Assembly: GCA_965246835.1 (NCBI GenBank)
Contig: CBDFFQ010000001.1
Coordinates: forward strand, 2,976,001 to 3,040,000
Direction of reading: 5' to 3'
Source of the DNA: JANPPS01 sp965246835
GTDB lineage: Bacteria > Pseudomonadota > Alphaproteobacteria > Acetobacterales > Acetobacteraceae
DNA length: 64,000 nucleotides
This document shows, in pieces, positions 1 to 9,076 of this stretch. Under the pieces are notes generated by a model that had not been told where the DNA came from, searched no databases, and saw only the letters and a list, made by a program, of their open reading frames with translations. Position 1 is the stretch's first letter. Each line of letters begins with the position of its first letter. The position numbers and the translations under genes were made by a program.

Positions 1-142
1 CTATCAGCAGGATCCCGAGTTCTTCAAGTTCTACCGGACTCTGCAGGCCTATCGCGAAGTGTTCGGCAACGGGCAGTCCCGCATGGTGCTGACACCGGAT
101 AACGATTTCTTAAGGCTGCTGCGGGAACCTCTGAAGCCCTGA
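1..142 (+). CDS. hflC: HflC C-terminus (partial)
   Basis: This is the last 46 codons of a gene that begins before the window. The visible protein runs from YQQDPEFF to LLREPLKP and contains the FYRTLQAYREVFG and MVLTPDNDF stretches typical of the end of HflC. HflC is the SPFH/Band 7 partner of HflK, which regulates the membrane protease FtsH. The reading frame starts at base 2 and stops with TGA at 140-142. A DegP-type protease follows in the same direction, and hflK-hflC-degP is a common order in alphaproteobacteria. Identification rests on a short tail plus this context, but the match is characteristic. Confidence 0.85.
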   Translation, partial: YQQDPEFFKFYRTLQAYREVFGNGQSRMVLTPDNDFLRLLREPLKP

Positions 143-227
143 TCCCGTTTTCGTGAGGCTCGCGCGGCGGCGTGGGCCAAGCGGCCCGCCGTGCGTATCA
201 ACCCAGATCCGTCCTGGAGTATTCCCG

Positions 228-1787
228 ATGCGCCTTTCCACCCTGCGAGCCCTGGCTTTGGCGACCGTGTTCCTGGCGCCGGCCGTGATGCCGCCCTTCG
301 TGCCGCAAGCGGCTGCGCGTGGCGTGCAGGGGAGCTACGCCGATCTGGCCGAGAAGCTGCTGCCGGCGGTGGTCAACATTTCCTCGACCCAGGCGGCGCA
401 GGTGCGGGCCGACCGGGGTGGGCCGGAGGTGCCGAGCTTCCCGCCGGGCTCTCCGTTCGAGCAGTTCTTCAAGGATTTCATGGAGCGGAACAACCGCGGC
501 CAGAACCCGGGTCAGCAGGGCCGCCGTGGCCCGGGCCCGCAGGAGGATGCGCCACCGGGCCGCGGTGGTCCCGGTGGGGGGCGCGCGGTCAGCCTCGGCT
601 CCGGCTTCGTGATCGATCCGGCCGGCTACATCGTCACCAACAACCACGTGATCGACGGCGCCGATGAGATCACCGTGACGTTGCAGGACAATACGACGCT
701 GAAGGCCAAGCTGGTCGGCAAGGATGAGCGGGTGGACCTGGCACTGCTGAAGGTCGAGAGCGACAAGCCGCTGGTGTCGGTCGCGTTCGGGGACAGCGAC
801 AAGTCCCGCGTGGGGGACGGCGTGCTGGCGATCGGCAACCCGTTCGGGCTCGGCGGCTCCGTGACCGCCGGCATCGTGAGTGCGCGGGGCCGGGACATCC
901 GGCAGGGGCCGTATGACGACTTCATCCAGACCGACGCGGCGATCAACCGCGGCAACTCGGGCGGGCCGCTGTTCAACCTCGATGGCGAGGTGATCGGCAT
1001 CAACACCGCGATCTACTCGCCCTCCGGCGGGTCCGTGGGGATCGGGTTCTCGGTGCCGTCCAACCTGGCCAAGACAGTGGTCTCGCAGTTGCGCGAGTTC
1101 GGGCATGCGCGGCGCGGCTGGCTCGGTGTGCGCATCCAGCAGGTGACGCCGGAGATCGCGGAGAGCCTTGGCCTCAAGGATAATCAGGGCGCCATGGTGG
1201 CGGGCGTGAACGATGGCGGCCCGGCGGACAAGGCGCAGATCCGCAACGGCGACGTGATCCTGAAGTTCAACAACCAGGATGTGAAGGAGATGAAGAACCT
1301 CCCGCGCATCGTAGCAGAAACCGAGATCGGCAAAAGCGTGCCCGTCGTGTTGTGGCGGGACGGCAAGCAGGTCACGCTGCAAGCCGCAGTCGGAGAGCTG
1401 CCGGATGACATCCAGCAGGCCAGCACGGGTGGCACCGCGCCGCCCGTGGTGCCAAACCGCACGTCGGAGATTGCCGGGCTGGGCGCCCGGCTGTCACCGC
1501 TGACGGACGAGATGCGGGAGAAGTATAAGCTCGCGCAGGATCAGAAGGGCGTGGTGGTGACGGACGTGACGCCCGATGGCAACGCGGCCGGCCGTGGGTT
1601 GAAGCCCGGTGACGTGATCGTGGAAGTGCAGCAGGAGCCGGTATCGACCCCGGCCGACGTGTCGGAGCGGCTGGACAAGTATCGCAAGCTGAACCGCCGG
1701 ACGGTGCTGATGCTGATCCAGAGTGGGGAGGGGCTGCGGTGGGTTCCCGTGCCGCTCGCGACCGACCCGGCGCGCCGTCCTGGGTAG
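228..1787 (+). CDS. degP: DegP/HtrA-type periplasmic serine endoprotease
   Basis: This is a 519-residue envelope quality-control protease. I chose the ATG at 228 because a GGAG ribosome site lies at 216-219 and the protein then begins with a signal peptide (MRLSTLRALALATVFLAPAV). An upstream in-frame GTG at 153 would add 25 unlike residues. The order is signal peptide, a Gly/Pro/Arg-rich linker, a trypsin-like domain, then two PDZ domains (GWLGVRIQQVTPEIAESLGL and a second near the C-terminus). The catalytic triad is visible: His140 in NNHVIDGA, Asp170 in DLALLKVE and Ser244 in GNSGGPLF. In this family the PDZ domains recognise unfolded substrates and control oligomer state. It lies downstream of hflC and may share its transcript. 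DegP and DegQ/MucD subtypes are hard to separate by eye. Confidence 0.95.
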   Translation: MRLSTLRALALATVFLAPAVMPPFVPQAAARGVQGSYADLAEKLLPAVVNISSTQAAQVRADRGGPEVPSFPPGSPFEQFFKDFMERNNRGQNPGQQGRRGPGPQEDAPPGRGGPGGGRAVSLGSGFVIDPAGYIVTNNHVIDGADEITVTLQDNTTLKAKLVGKDERVDLALLKVESDKPLVSVAFGDSDKSRVGDGVLAIGNPFGLGGSVTAGIVSARGRDIRQGPYDDFIQTDAAINRGNSGGPLFNLDGEVIGINTAIYSPSGGSVGIGFSVPSNLAKTVVSQLREFGHARRGWLGVRIQQVTPEIAESLGLKDNQGAMVAGVNDGGPADKAQIRNGDVILKFNNQDVKEMKNLPRIVAETEIGKSVPVVLWRDGKQVTLQAAVGELPDDIQQASTGGTAPPVVPNRTSEIAGLGARLSPLTDEMREKYKLAQDQKGVVVTDVTPDGNAAGRGLKPGDVIVEVQQEPVSTPADVSERLDKYRKLNRRTVLMLIQSGEGLRWVPVPLATDPARRPG

Positions 1788-1798
1788 GCTTTTCTGCC

Positions 1799-1907
1799 CC
1801 CTCTCCCGCTGGCGGGAGAGGGTTGGGGTGAGGGTGGCGTCGCACTCACCGGTCCTCGTGTTTGTCGCCCCACCCTCACCCAACCCTCTCCCGCCAGCGG
1901 GAGAGGG
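1799..1907. repeat. Nested palindromic repeat, family A copy 1
   Basis: This is an intergenic inverted repeat with arms of about 40 bp. Each arm carries its own hairpin: CCCTCTCCCGC-TG-GCGGGAGAGGG at 1799-1822 and the matching hairpin at 1884-1907. The arms are joined by GGTTGGGGTGAGGGTGG and its complement, around a divergent centre. It lies between degP and the exonuclease gene. Related copies are at about 28021-28154, 31590-31697 and 52471-52567. It could act as a transcription terminator or mRNA stabiliser, which is inference. Confidence 0.9.
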
Positions 1908-1923
1908 CTCCTAATCGGATGAC

Positions 1924-2946
1924 ATGCCCCACCCCGAAACCTGGCTGAAGGTGCTGCCGGACGGCCTGTTCTGCGAGCCCGGCCAGTTCTACATCGACCC
2001 GGTCCGCCCAGTGGCTCGCGCCATCATCACCCACGCCCACGCCGACCACGCCCGCCCGGGCCATGACGCCGTGCTGGCGAGCCCCGAGACCATGGCGCTG
2101 ATGGACGTCCGCATGGGCGTGGGCCGTGCCGGAGCCAGCCAGCAGACCCTCGATTATGGTGAGCCGATCACGCTGGACGGCGTGAGGGTCTGGATGGAGC
2201 CGGCCGGGCACGTGCTGGGCTCGGCGCAGGTCGCGATGGAGTGGCGCGGCAGCCGGGCTGTGGTGAGCGGCGATTACAAGCGCGCGGCCGACCCGACCTG
2301 CCGCCCCTTCGTGCCGATCCCCTGCGACGTGTTCGTGACGGAGGCGACGTTCGCGCTGCCGGTATTCCGCCATCCGCCCGCGGCGGACGAGATCGCCAAG
2401 CTGCTAACCAGCGTCGCGCTGTTTCCCGAGCGCACCCATGTCATCGGCGCCTACGCGCTTGGCAAGGCGCAGCGGGTGATTGCGTTGTTGCGGGAAGCCG
2501 GCTGGGACCGGCCGATCTATCTGCATGGGGCGCAGATGCCGCTCTGTGCCGCCTATGAACGGCTTGGCGTGCCATTGGGCGAGTTGTTGCCCGCGACGGT
2601 GCAGGGCAAGGAAAAGCTGGCGGGCGCCATCGTGATTGCACCGCCCTCCGCGGTGGCGGATCGCTGGGCCCGGCGCCTGGCGGACCCCGTCGTGTGCGTT
2701 GCCAGCGGCTGGATGCGGGTGCGGCAAAGGGCGCGAAGCAAGGGGGTGGAGCTGCCGCTGGTGATCTCCGATCATTGCGATTGGGACGAGCTGAACGCGA
2801 CCCTGGATGAGGTCGGCGCGCCCGAAGTCTGGGTCACGCATGGGCGGGAGGAGGCGTTGATCCACGAGGCCGCCAAGCGCGGCATCCGCGGCCGGGCGCT
2901 GCGCTTGCTGGGCTATGGCGAGGATGACGAGGATATCGCGGCGTGA
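1924..2946 (+). CDS. Ligase-associated MBL-fold DNA exonuclease
   Basis: This 340-residue protein belongs to the metallo-beta-lactamase/beta-CASP group of 'ligase-associated DNA exonucleases'. The metal-binding signature HAHADH is at residues 37-42. Further conserved pieces are GHVLGSAQV and SGDYK. The family usually sits beside a bacterial ATP-dependent DNA ligase and is thought to process DNA ends in repair. Here its stop overlaps the ligase start (GTGA at 2943-2946), so the two are translationally coupled. The Lhr-type helicase and dedicated phosphoesterase that often complete this module are not found next to it. Family assignment is firm; the cellular role is inferred from the family. 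Confidence 0.9.
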   Translation: MPHPETWLKVLPDGLFCEPGQFYIDPVRPVARAIITHAHADHARPGHDAVLASPETMALMDVRMGVGRAGASQQTLDYGEPITLDGVRVWMEPAGHVLGSAQVAMEWRGSRAVVSGDYKRAADPTCRPFVPIPCDVFVTEATFALPVFRHPPAADEIAKLLTSVALFPERTHVIGAYALGKAQRVIALLREAGWDRPIYLHGAQMPLCAAYERLGVPLGELLPATVQGKEKLAGAIVIAPPSAVADRWARRLADPVVCVASGWMRVRQRARSKGVELPLVISDHCDWDELNATLDEVGAPEVWVTHGREEALIHEAAKRGIRGRALRLLGYGEDDEDIAA

Positions 2947-4520
2947 TCGCGTTTGCGGAGCTGCTGGAGCGGCTGGTGTTCACACCGGGCCGGCTGGGCA
3001 AGATCGCGCTGCTGCGCCGGTATTTCGAGACGCAGCCGGACCCGGATCGCGGCTACGGCCTCGCGGCGCTGACCGGCGAGCTGTCGTTCACCGCCGCCAA
3101 GCCCGGTCTGATCCGCGCGCTGGCCGAGGAACGCACGGACCCGGTGCTGTTCGCGATGTCCCACGACTATGTGGGGGACCTCGCCGAGACCGTCGCCCTG
3201 ATCTGGCCCGGCCGCCGCACCAACGCGGCGCCGCCCACCATGACGGAGGTGATCCAGGCGCTGCATGATACGCCGAAATCGGAGCTGCCGTTCGTGGTGT
3301 CGGGCTGGCTCGATGCGTCCGGCCCGTCCGTGCGGTATGCGCTGCTGAAGCTAATCACGGGCTCGCCCCGGGTCGGCGCCTCGGCCAGGCTCGCCAAGAT
3401 CGCCTTGGCGGAGATGGCCGGCGGGCGGATCGCGCCGGATGAGATAGAAGAAATCTGGCACGGGCTGGCGCCGCCGTACGCCACGCTGTTCGCCTGGTTG
3501 GAAGATACCGGGCACCGTCCGGACCCCGCCGGCGCGCCCGTGTTCCGCCCGCCCATGCTGGCGCACCCGTTGGAGGCGCCGGACATCGCGGTGCTGGACC
3601 CCGGCCTGTTCCGGGCGGAGTGGAAATGGGACGGCATCCGCGTGCAGCTGGTGAGCACGCCGGGCGGGCAGCGCATCTACTCGCGGGGGTCCGACGACGT
3701 GTCCGGCGCGTTTCCGGAGATCGTGGCGGAGATGCAGTGGAAGGCCGTGCTGGATGGCGAGATGCTGGTGCTGCGGGAGGGCGAGGTGGCGCCGTTTGCC
3801 GATCTGCAGCAGCGGCTGAACCGGAAGGCGCCGGGGGCCAAGATGCTGAAGGAGTTCCCGGTCCATGTCCGGCTCTATGACCTGCTGTTCGACGGTGCCG
3901 AGGATCTGCGGAATTTGCCGTTCGACGAACGGCGGGTGCGGCTGGAGGCCTGGGTTGCGGCGCATCCCTCGTCGCGGCTGGATTTGTCGCCGCTGATCCC
4001 GTTCACGACGGTGGCGGAGCTGTCGGCGATCCGGGACGGCACGCGGGCGGCCAGCATCGAGGGGCTGATGCTGAAGCGGGCGGATAGTCCGTATGTGCCG
4101 GGGCGGCCGAAGGGGCAGTGGTGGAAGTGGAAGCGGGACCCGCTCACGATCGACGCGGTTGTGATGTATGCGCAGCGCGGCCATGGCAAGCGGAGCAGCT
4201 ACTATTCCGACTACACCTTCGGCCTGTGGCGTGAGGATGGGGAACTGGTGCCGGTCGGCAAGGCGTATTCTGGCTTCACCGACCAGGAGCTGGTGCAGAT
4301 GGACCGCTGGATCCGTAACCACACCACCGCCCGCTTCGGCCCGGTGCGCGAGGTGGAGCGCGGCCTGGTGCTGGAGATCGCCTTCGACGCGGCGCAGCGC
4401 AGCAACCGGCATAAATCCGGGGTGGCGCTGCGCTTTCCGCGTGTGGCGCGGCTGCGGCCGGACAAACCGCCGGAGGAGGCGGACCGGTTGGAGACGTTGA
4501 TGCGGCTGATCCCCGTTTGA
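2943..4520 (+). CDS. ATP-dependent DNA ligase (LigB-like, repair type)
   Basis: This 525-residue ATP-dependent ligase matches the group annotated as 'cisplatin damage response' ligases. An N-terminal alpha-helical DNA-binding domain covers about the first 200 residues. The nucleotidyltransferase core follows, with the nucleophile in EWKWDGIR (Lys228), then LDGEMLV, EGLMLKR and the WWKWKRDP motif. The OB domain is C-terminal. It seals nicks using ATP through a ligase-adenylate intermediate. It is a second DNA ligase besides the NAD-dependent LigA at 17.6-19.6 kb, so a repair role is likelier than replication. The start is the GTG overlapping the exonuclease stop. The stop codon (4518-4520) lies inside a 42-bp palindrome. 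Confidence 0.92.
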   Translation: MIAFAELLERLVFTPGRLGKIALLRRYFETQPDPDRGYGLAALTGELSFTAAKPGLIRALAEERTDPVLFAMSHDYVGDLAETVALIWPGRRTNAAPPTMTEVIQALHDTPKSELPFVVSGWLDASGPSVRYALLKLITGSPRVGASARLAKIALAEMAGGRIAPDEIEEIWHGLAPPYATLFAWLEDTGHRPDPAGAPVFRPPMLAHPLEAPDIAVLDPGLFRAEWKWDGIRVQLVSTPGGQRIYSRGSDDVSGAFPEIVAEMQWKAVLDGEMLVLREGEVAPFADLQQRLNRKAPGAKMLKEFPVHVRLYDLLFDGAEDLRNLPFDERRVRLEAWVAAHPSSRLDLSPLIPFTTVAELSAIRDGTRAASIEGLMLKRADSPYVPGRPKGQWWKWKRDPLTIDAVVMYAQRGHGKRSSYYSDYTFGLWREDGELVPVGKAYSGFTDQELVQMDRWIRNHTTARFGPVREVERGLVLEIAFDAAQRSNRHKSGVALRFPRVARLRPDKPPEEADRLETLMRLIPV

Positions 4521-4560
4521 TGGGTTTCACCCATCCTACGTAGGATGGGTGAAACCCATC
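4519..4560. repeat. Perfect 42-bp palindrome between convergent genes
   Basis: Bases 4519-4539 are the exact reverse complement of 4540-4560, with no loop. The repeated word is GGATGGGTGAAACCCATC. The element includes the last two bases of the ligase stop codon and ends five bases before the 3' end of the convergent ppa gene. Its position suggests a bidirectional terminator. The word resembles a common type of alphaproteobacterial intergenic repeat. Confidence 0.85.
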
Positions 4561-4565
4561 GCTTT

Positions 4566-5087
4566 CTACGCAGCCGCCGCGATCGCCTTCACGATCACGG
4601 CCTCGGCCGCCGCCTTGTCCGCCCAGCCGGTCACCTTCACCCACTTGCCGGGCTCGAGGTCCTTGTAGCGGGTGAAGAAATGCTCGATCGCCTGGCGGGT
4701 GATCAGTGGCAGGTCTTCCACCTTGTGCACGTCGGTGAACTGGCTGTGGATCTTGTCGTGCGGCACGCAGATGATCTTCTCGTCCTGGCCGCTTTCGTCT
4801 TCCATCTGCAGCATGCCGATCGGGCGGCAGCGGATGACGGCGCCGGGGACGATGGGGGCGGGGGCGAGCACCAGCGCGTCGGCCGGGTCCCCATCGTCCG
4901 CCAGGGTGCCGGGGATGAAGCCGTAGGCGGCGGGGTAGGCCATGGGGGTGAACAGGAAGCGGTCCACGACGATGGCGCCGCTGTCCTTGTCGATCTCGTA
5001 TTTCACCTGGCTGCCCTGGGGGATCTCGATCACCACGTTGATGTCGCGGGGCGCGTCCTTGCCGGTCGAGAGCTTGGAGATGTCCAT
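4566..5087 (-). CDS. ppa: Inorganic pyrophosphatase
   Basis: This 173-residue family I soluble pyrophosphatase hydrolyses PPi to phosphate in the cytoplasm, pulling biosynthetic reactions forward. The Mg-binding signature DDGDPADALVL places Asp65, Asp67 and Asp70 at the same numbers as in the E. coli enzyme. YGFIPGT and the C-terminal KDLEPGKWVKVTGW are also typical. The ATG at 5087 is preceded on its strand by AAAGGAC at good distance. It is a single gene, convergent with the ATP-dependent ligase and divergent from the tRNA at 5181. Confidence 0.97.
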   Translation of the reverse strand: MDISKLSTGKDAPRDINVVIEIPQGSQVKYEIDKDSGAIVVDRFLFTPMAYPAAYGFIPGTLADDGDPADALVLAPAPIVPGAVIRCRPIGMLQMEDESGQDEKIICVPHDKIHSQFTDVHKVEDLPLITRQAIEHFFTRYKDLEPGKWVKVTGWADKAAAEAVIVKAIAAAA

Positions 5088-5180
5088 GGGCGTGTCCTTT
5101 GTGGCTTGATGCGGCGGACCATAGCCAGGCGCAGAAGGCTTGCCAAATGGGCCGGGGTGCGGGATTTGGAGGGCGTGCCT

Positions 5181-5257
5181 GCGCCTGTAGCTCAGTTGGT
5201 TAGAGCGGGCCGCTCATAACGGCTTGGTCGCAGGTTCGAGTCCTGCCGGGCGCACCA
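5181..5257 (+). tRNA. tRNA with CAU anticodon, probably tRNA-Ile2 (else tRNA-Met)
   Basis: This is a full 77-nt cloverleaf with an encoded CCA. The acceptor stem is GCGCCUG paired with CGGGCGC. The T arm is GCAGG-UUCGAGU-CCUGC. The anticodon loop is CUCAUAA with CAU at 5215-5217. A CAU anticodon can mean elongator Met or the lysidine-modified Ile2 tRNA. The variable region (CUUGGUCGC) resembles Ile2 more than elongator Met, and the acceptor stem excludes initiator type. The amino-acid identity is therefore a preference only. Confidence 0.9.
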
Positions 5258-5305
5258 TTTCCTTGGGAAATGGAAGCCCTCTTTCAAAGTAAGAGTTCGA
5301 ACGAA

Positions 5306-5323
5306 GTTCGAGCGGGCGCACCA
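5306..5323 (+). repeat. Partial duplicate of the upstream tRNA 3' end
   Basis: The 18 bases GTTCGAGCGGGCGCACCA repeat the tRNA's T-loop start (5234-5240) joined to its acceptor end and CCA (5247-5257), with six bases missing between. The two CCA ends are 66 bp apart. It may be scar tissue of an integration at the tRNA, or a local duplication. No integrase is nearby. Confidence 0.6.
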
Positions 5324-5342
5324 AAATTGTTCAGGAGCCGTC

Positions 5343-7022
<1,680 letters not shown>

Positions 7023-7027
7023 AGGGC

Positions 7028-7561
7028 GTGCTGCACCCCGTCTGGTCGATCCAGACCGGCAGGCTCTGGCTGACGCCGGTTGGCTGGCAGGATCTGTCTG
7101 ACCTCACCGTTCTGAAGGCGGACCCCGGCGTTTATGCGCAGATGCTGGGTGGGGTGCGCGGGCCGTTGCAGGTGGCGGAGGAGTTGGCGGCGGATGTTGC
7201 GTTCTGGTCGCGCCACGGGGTCGGCATGTGGATGGTGCGCGACCTGGACGAGCACGCGATCGGGCTCACGGGTTTGCATGAGCGCACGGATGGCCGCGGC
7301 ATTGCGCTACGGTTCGCGTTCCGGCCGGAGGCGCGGGGGCGTGGGTTGGCCCGGGAGGCGGCCGGGGCGGCCTTGCGGTTCGCGCATGACCGTGCGGGCA
7401 TCCCCCGGGTGATCGCGGTCGCGAAGGAGACGAATTATTCGTCCCGCACCGTGCTGGGTGCGATCGGGATGGTCCCCGTCGAGATGTTCGAGCGGGACAG
7501 GGACCGGATGTGGCTGTTCGAGAGCCGGATCAGCCCGAAACCTGCTGCCGCATCGCGCTGA
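7028..7561 (+). CDS. GNAT family N-acetyltransferase
   Basis: This 177-residue acyl-CoA-dependent acetyltransferase is of the RimJ/RimL-like type. The visible core is IGLTGLHERTDGRGIALRFAF, followed by the acetyl-CoA loop PEARGRGLAREA, then the conserved ENxxS-like segment in modified form (KETNYSSRTVLGAIGM). It starts with GTG five bases after the ettA stop, so it probably shares that transcript. Its 3' end overlaps the convergent mlaC gene by 32 bp. The substrate cannot be told from the sequence. Confidence 0.88.
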   Translation: MLHPVWSIQTGRLWLTPVGWQDLSDLTVLKADPGVYAQMLGGVRGPLQVAEELAADVAFWSRHGVGMWMVRDLDEHAIGLTGLHERTDGRGIALRFAFRPEARGRGLAREAAGAALRFAHDRAGIPRVIAVAKETNYSSRTVLGAIGMVPVEMFERDRDRMWLFESRISPKPAAASR

Positions 7562-8126
7562 GCAAAGCGTCGATGTTGCCGCCGTTGCGCGTGAGATAGG
7601 ACGCGTAATCGTTGCGCTGCGTGAGCCGCAGGCTGGTGCCCTCCGCCTTCACGTCCACGATCTTCGGCTGCCCGGCTGCGGTGCTCACGACCCACTGCAC
7701 ATTGTTGGGCTGCTGATTCGGACGCTGGATCAGCGTTCCGACCATCGTGCCCTCCTCAGCCGGGGTGGTGGTCGTGGGCTTGAAGGTGACGCCCTGGAAC
7801 TCCCCGATCTTGCCGAAGATGTTGTTGAGCAGCACCTGGTGGAACAGCCGCAGATATTCCTGCTGCTGCGGGGGGGTCGCCGTGCGCCAGAACCGTCCAA
7901 GGCAGAACCGGGCGATGCCGTCCACATCCACGGCCGCGTCGATCAACGGGCCCAGGCGGCGCTTCTTGTCGTCATACGGGCCCTGGGCATTGACGATCGC
8001 GGTCAGCTGGTTGCCGAGTTGCACCACGAAGCCCGTGGGGTCGGAGGCGGACTGAGCCGTCGCCGGCAACGCACGCATGAGGGCGGCCGCGGCAGCGGTC
8101 AGCAGAAGGGCGCGACGAGAGATCAT
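7530..8126 (-). CDS. mlaC: MlaC-like phospholipid-binding periplasmic protein
   Basis: This 198-residue protein of the MlaC/Ttg2D family carries phospholipids across the periplasm in the system that keeps outer-membrane lipid asymmetry. I start at the ATG at 8126 because it gives a signal peptide (MISRRALLLTAAAAALMRALPATAQS); the upstream in-frame start at 8177 would run into mlaA. Family features include DIDGIARF-like DVDGIARFCLGRFWR and the late KIVDVKAEGTSLRLTQRNDY. It follows mlaA by 10 bp in the same direction. The inner-membrane MlaFED transporter genes are not in this window. Confidence 0.92.
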   Translation of the reverse strand: MISRRALLLTAAAAALMRALPATAQSASDPTGFVVQLGNQLTAIVNAQGPYDDKKRRLGPLIDAAVDVDGIARFCLGRFWRTATPPQQQEYLRLFHQVLLNNIFGKIGEFQGVTFKPTTTTPAEEGTMVGTLIQRPNQQPNNVQWVVSTAAGQPKIVDVKAEGTSLRLTQRNDYASYLTRNGGNIDALLSAMRQQVSG

Positions 8127-8136
8127 TTTGGCTACC

Positions 8137-8919
8137 TTACCGATTGAACCAGGCCGGAACGGTGGCGCGCCGGTCATCGCGGGTCACGTCGATCTCCGAC
8201 TGACGGTTCTGACGATAGAGGCTGCGGAAAGTTGCATAGGGATCGAGCGCGGATTTCTTGATCTGGTCCACGGGATCCAAAACCCGCTCCCGCGCATCGA
8301 CGGCGCTCACGCCATACCGGACGATCCCGAGCGTCCTGCTGCCGCCGAATGTGGCATAGGTGAACGGGTCGAGCAGGATATTACCCGCGAAGCCCCCGGC
8401 GTCCCGCGGGTTGGAGGGGCCGAGCACGGGCAGGAACAGGAACGGACCCTCTCCCACGCCCCACAGCGCCAGCGTCACGCCGAAATCGCTGTCATGTGCG
8501 GGGTAGCCGAGATCGGACGCGACATCGAACAGGCCGCCAACTCCGGCCGTGCTGTTGATCAGGAAGCGCATCACCGTGTCCCCGGCCCGGCGCGGACGGG
8601 TCTGCAACACGTCGTTGGCGAACAGGATCGGGGAGGACATGTTGGCCAGCACGTTATGGACCGGCCGCCGCACCGCACCCGGCACGACATAGCGATAGCC
8701 GCGCGCGACGGGAGCCAGGATGTACGTGTCGAGGCCGTCATTCACGCGGTAGAAGAAGCGGTTCGTCGGCTCCGCCGGGTCATTGTTCTGCTGGAACTCC
8801 GCCACGGCTTCCGGATCGGACGCGGGCGGTGCGGACGCGCAGGCAGACAATCCAAACACCGCGGCAATCGCAAGAAGCCCAAGTCCCTTCGATGGCCCAA
8901 GTCTCTTCAATGGCATCAT
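8137..8919 (-). CDS. mlaA: MlaA (VacJ) family outer-membrane lipoprotein
   Basis: This lipoprotein of about 260 residues removes mislocalised phospholipids from the outer leaflet of the outer membrane and hands them to MlaC. The lipobox is LSAC with Cys27 counted from the ATG at 8919. A second ATG directly follows at 8916 and has better spacing from the AAGGG upstream, so the start is uncertain by one codon. Typical motifs are DPAEPTNRFFYRVND, RGYRYVVPGAVRRPVHNVLAN, NSTAGVGGLFDVASDLG and GPFLFLPVLGPSNPRD. It forms a two-gene unit with mlaC. Confidence 0.95.
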   Translation of the reverse strand: MMPLKRLGPSKGLGLLAIAAVFGLSACASAPPASDPEAVAEFQQNNDPAEPTNRFFYRVNDGLDTYILAPVARGYRYVVPGAVRRPVHNVLANMSSPILFANDVLQTRPRRAGDTVMRFLINSTAGVGGLFDVASDLGYPAHDSDFGVTLALWGVGEGPFLFLPVLGPSNPRDAGGFAGNILLDPFTYATFGGSRTLGIVRYGVSAVDARERVLDPVDQIKKSALDPYATFRSLYRQNRQSEIDVTRDDRRATVPAWFNR

Positions 8920-9076
8920 GAGCCCTTTTGCTGCCTGGCGGCGTGCCGCGCTTGCCACCTTACCAGGGAAATCCTTAATACAATGTCAAGCCCGGCATGG
9001 CGCTGGCGAGCGCCGCACGCATATCTACCCCAACAAACCCCTTGTTGCACGATCACAACCCGGATAGCCCGCTCCC

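Noticed and set aside
153..227. Extended DegP start at GTG 153
   Set aside because: It adds 25 basic residues before the signal peptide and lacks a ribosome site, whereas ATG 228 has GGAG and a proper signal sequence.
5181..5342. Genomic island at the CAU tRNA
   Set aside because: A partial duplicate of the tRNA end exists, but there is no integrase or foreign gene between it and ettA, so only a scar can be suggested.
8960..9076. SAM or cobalamin riboswitch ahead of metF
   Set aside because: The gap has small inverted repeats but I could not see the conserved core of any riboswitch class.
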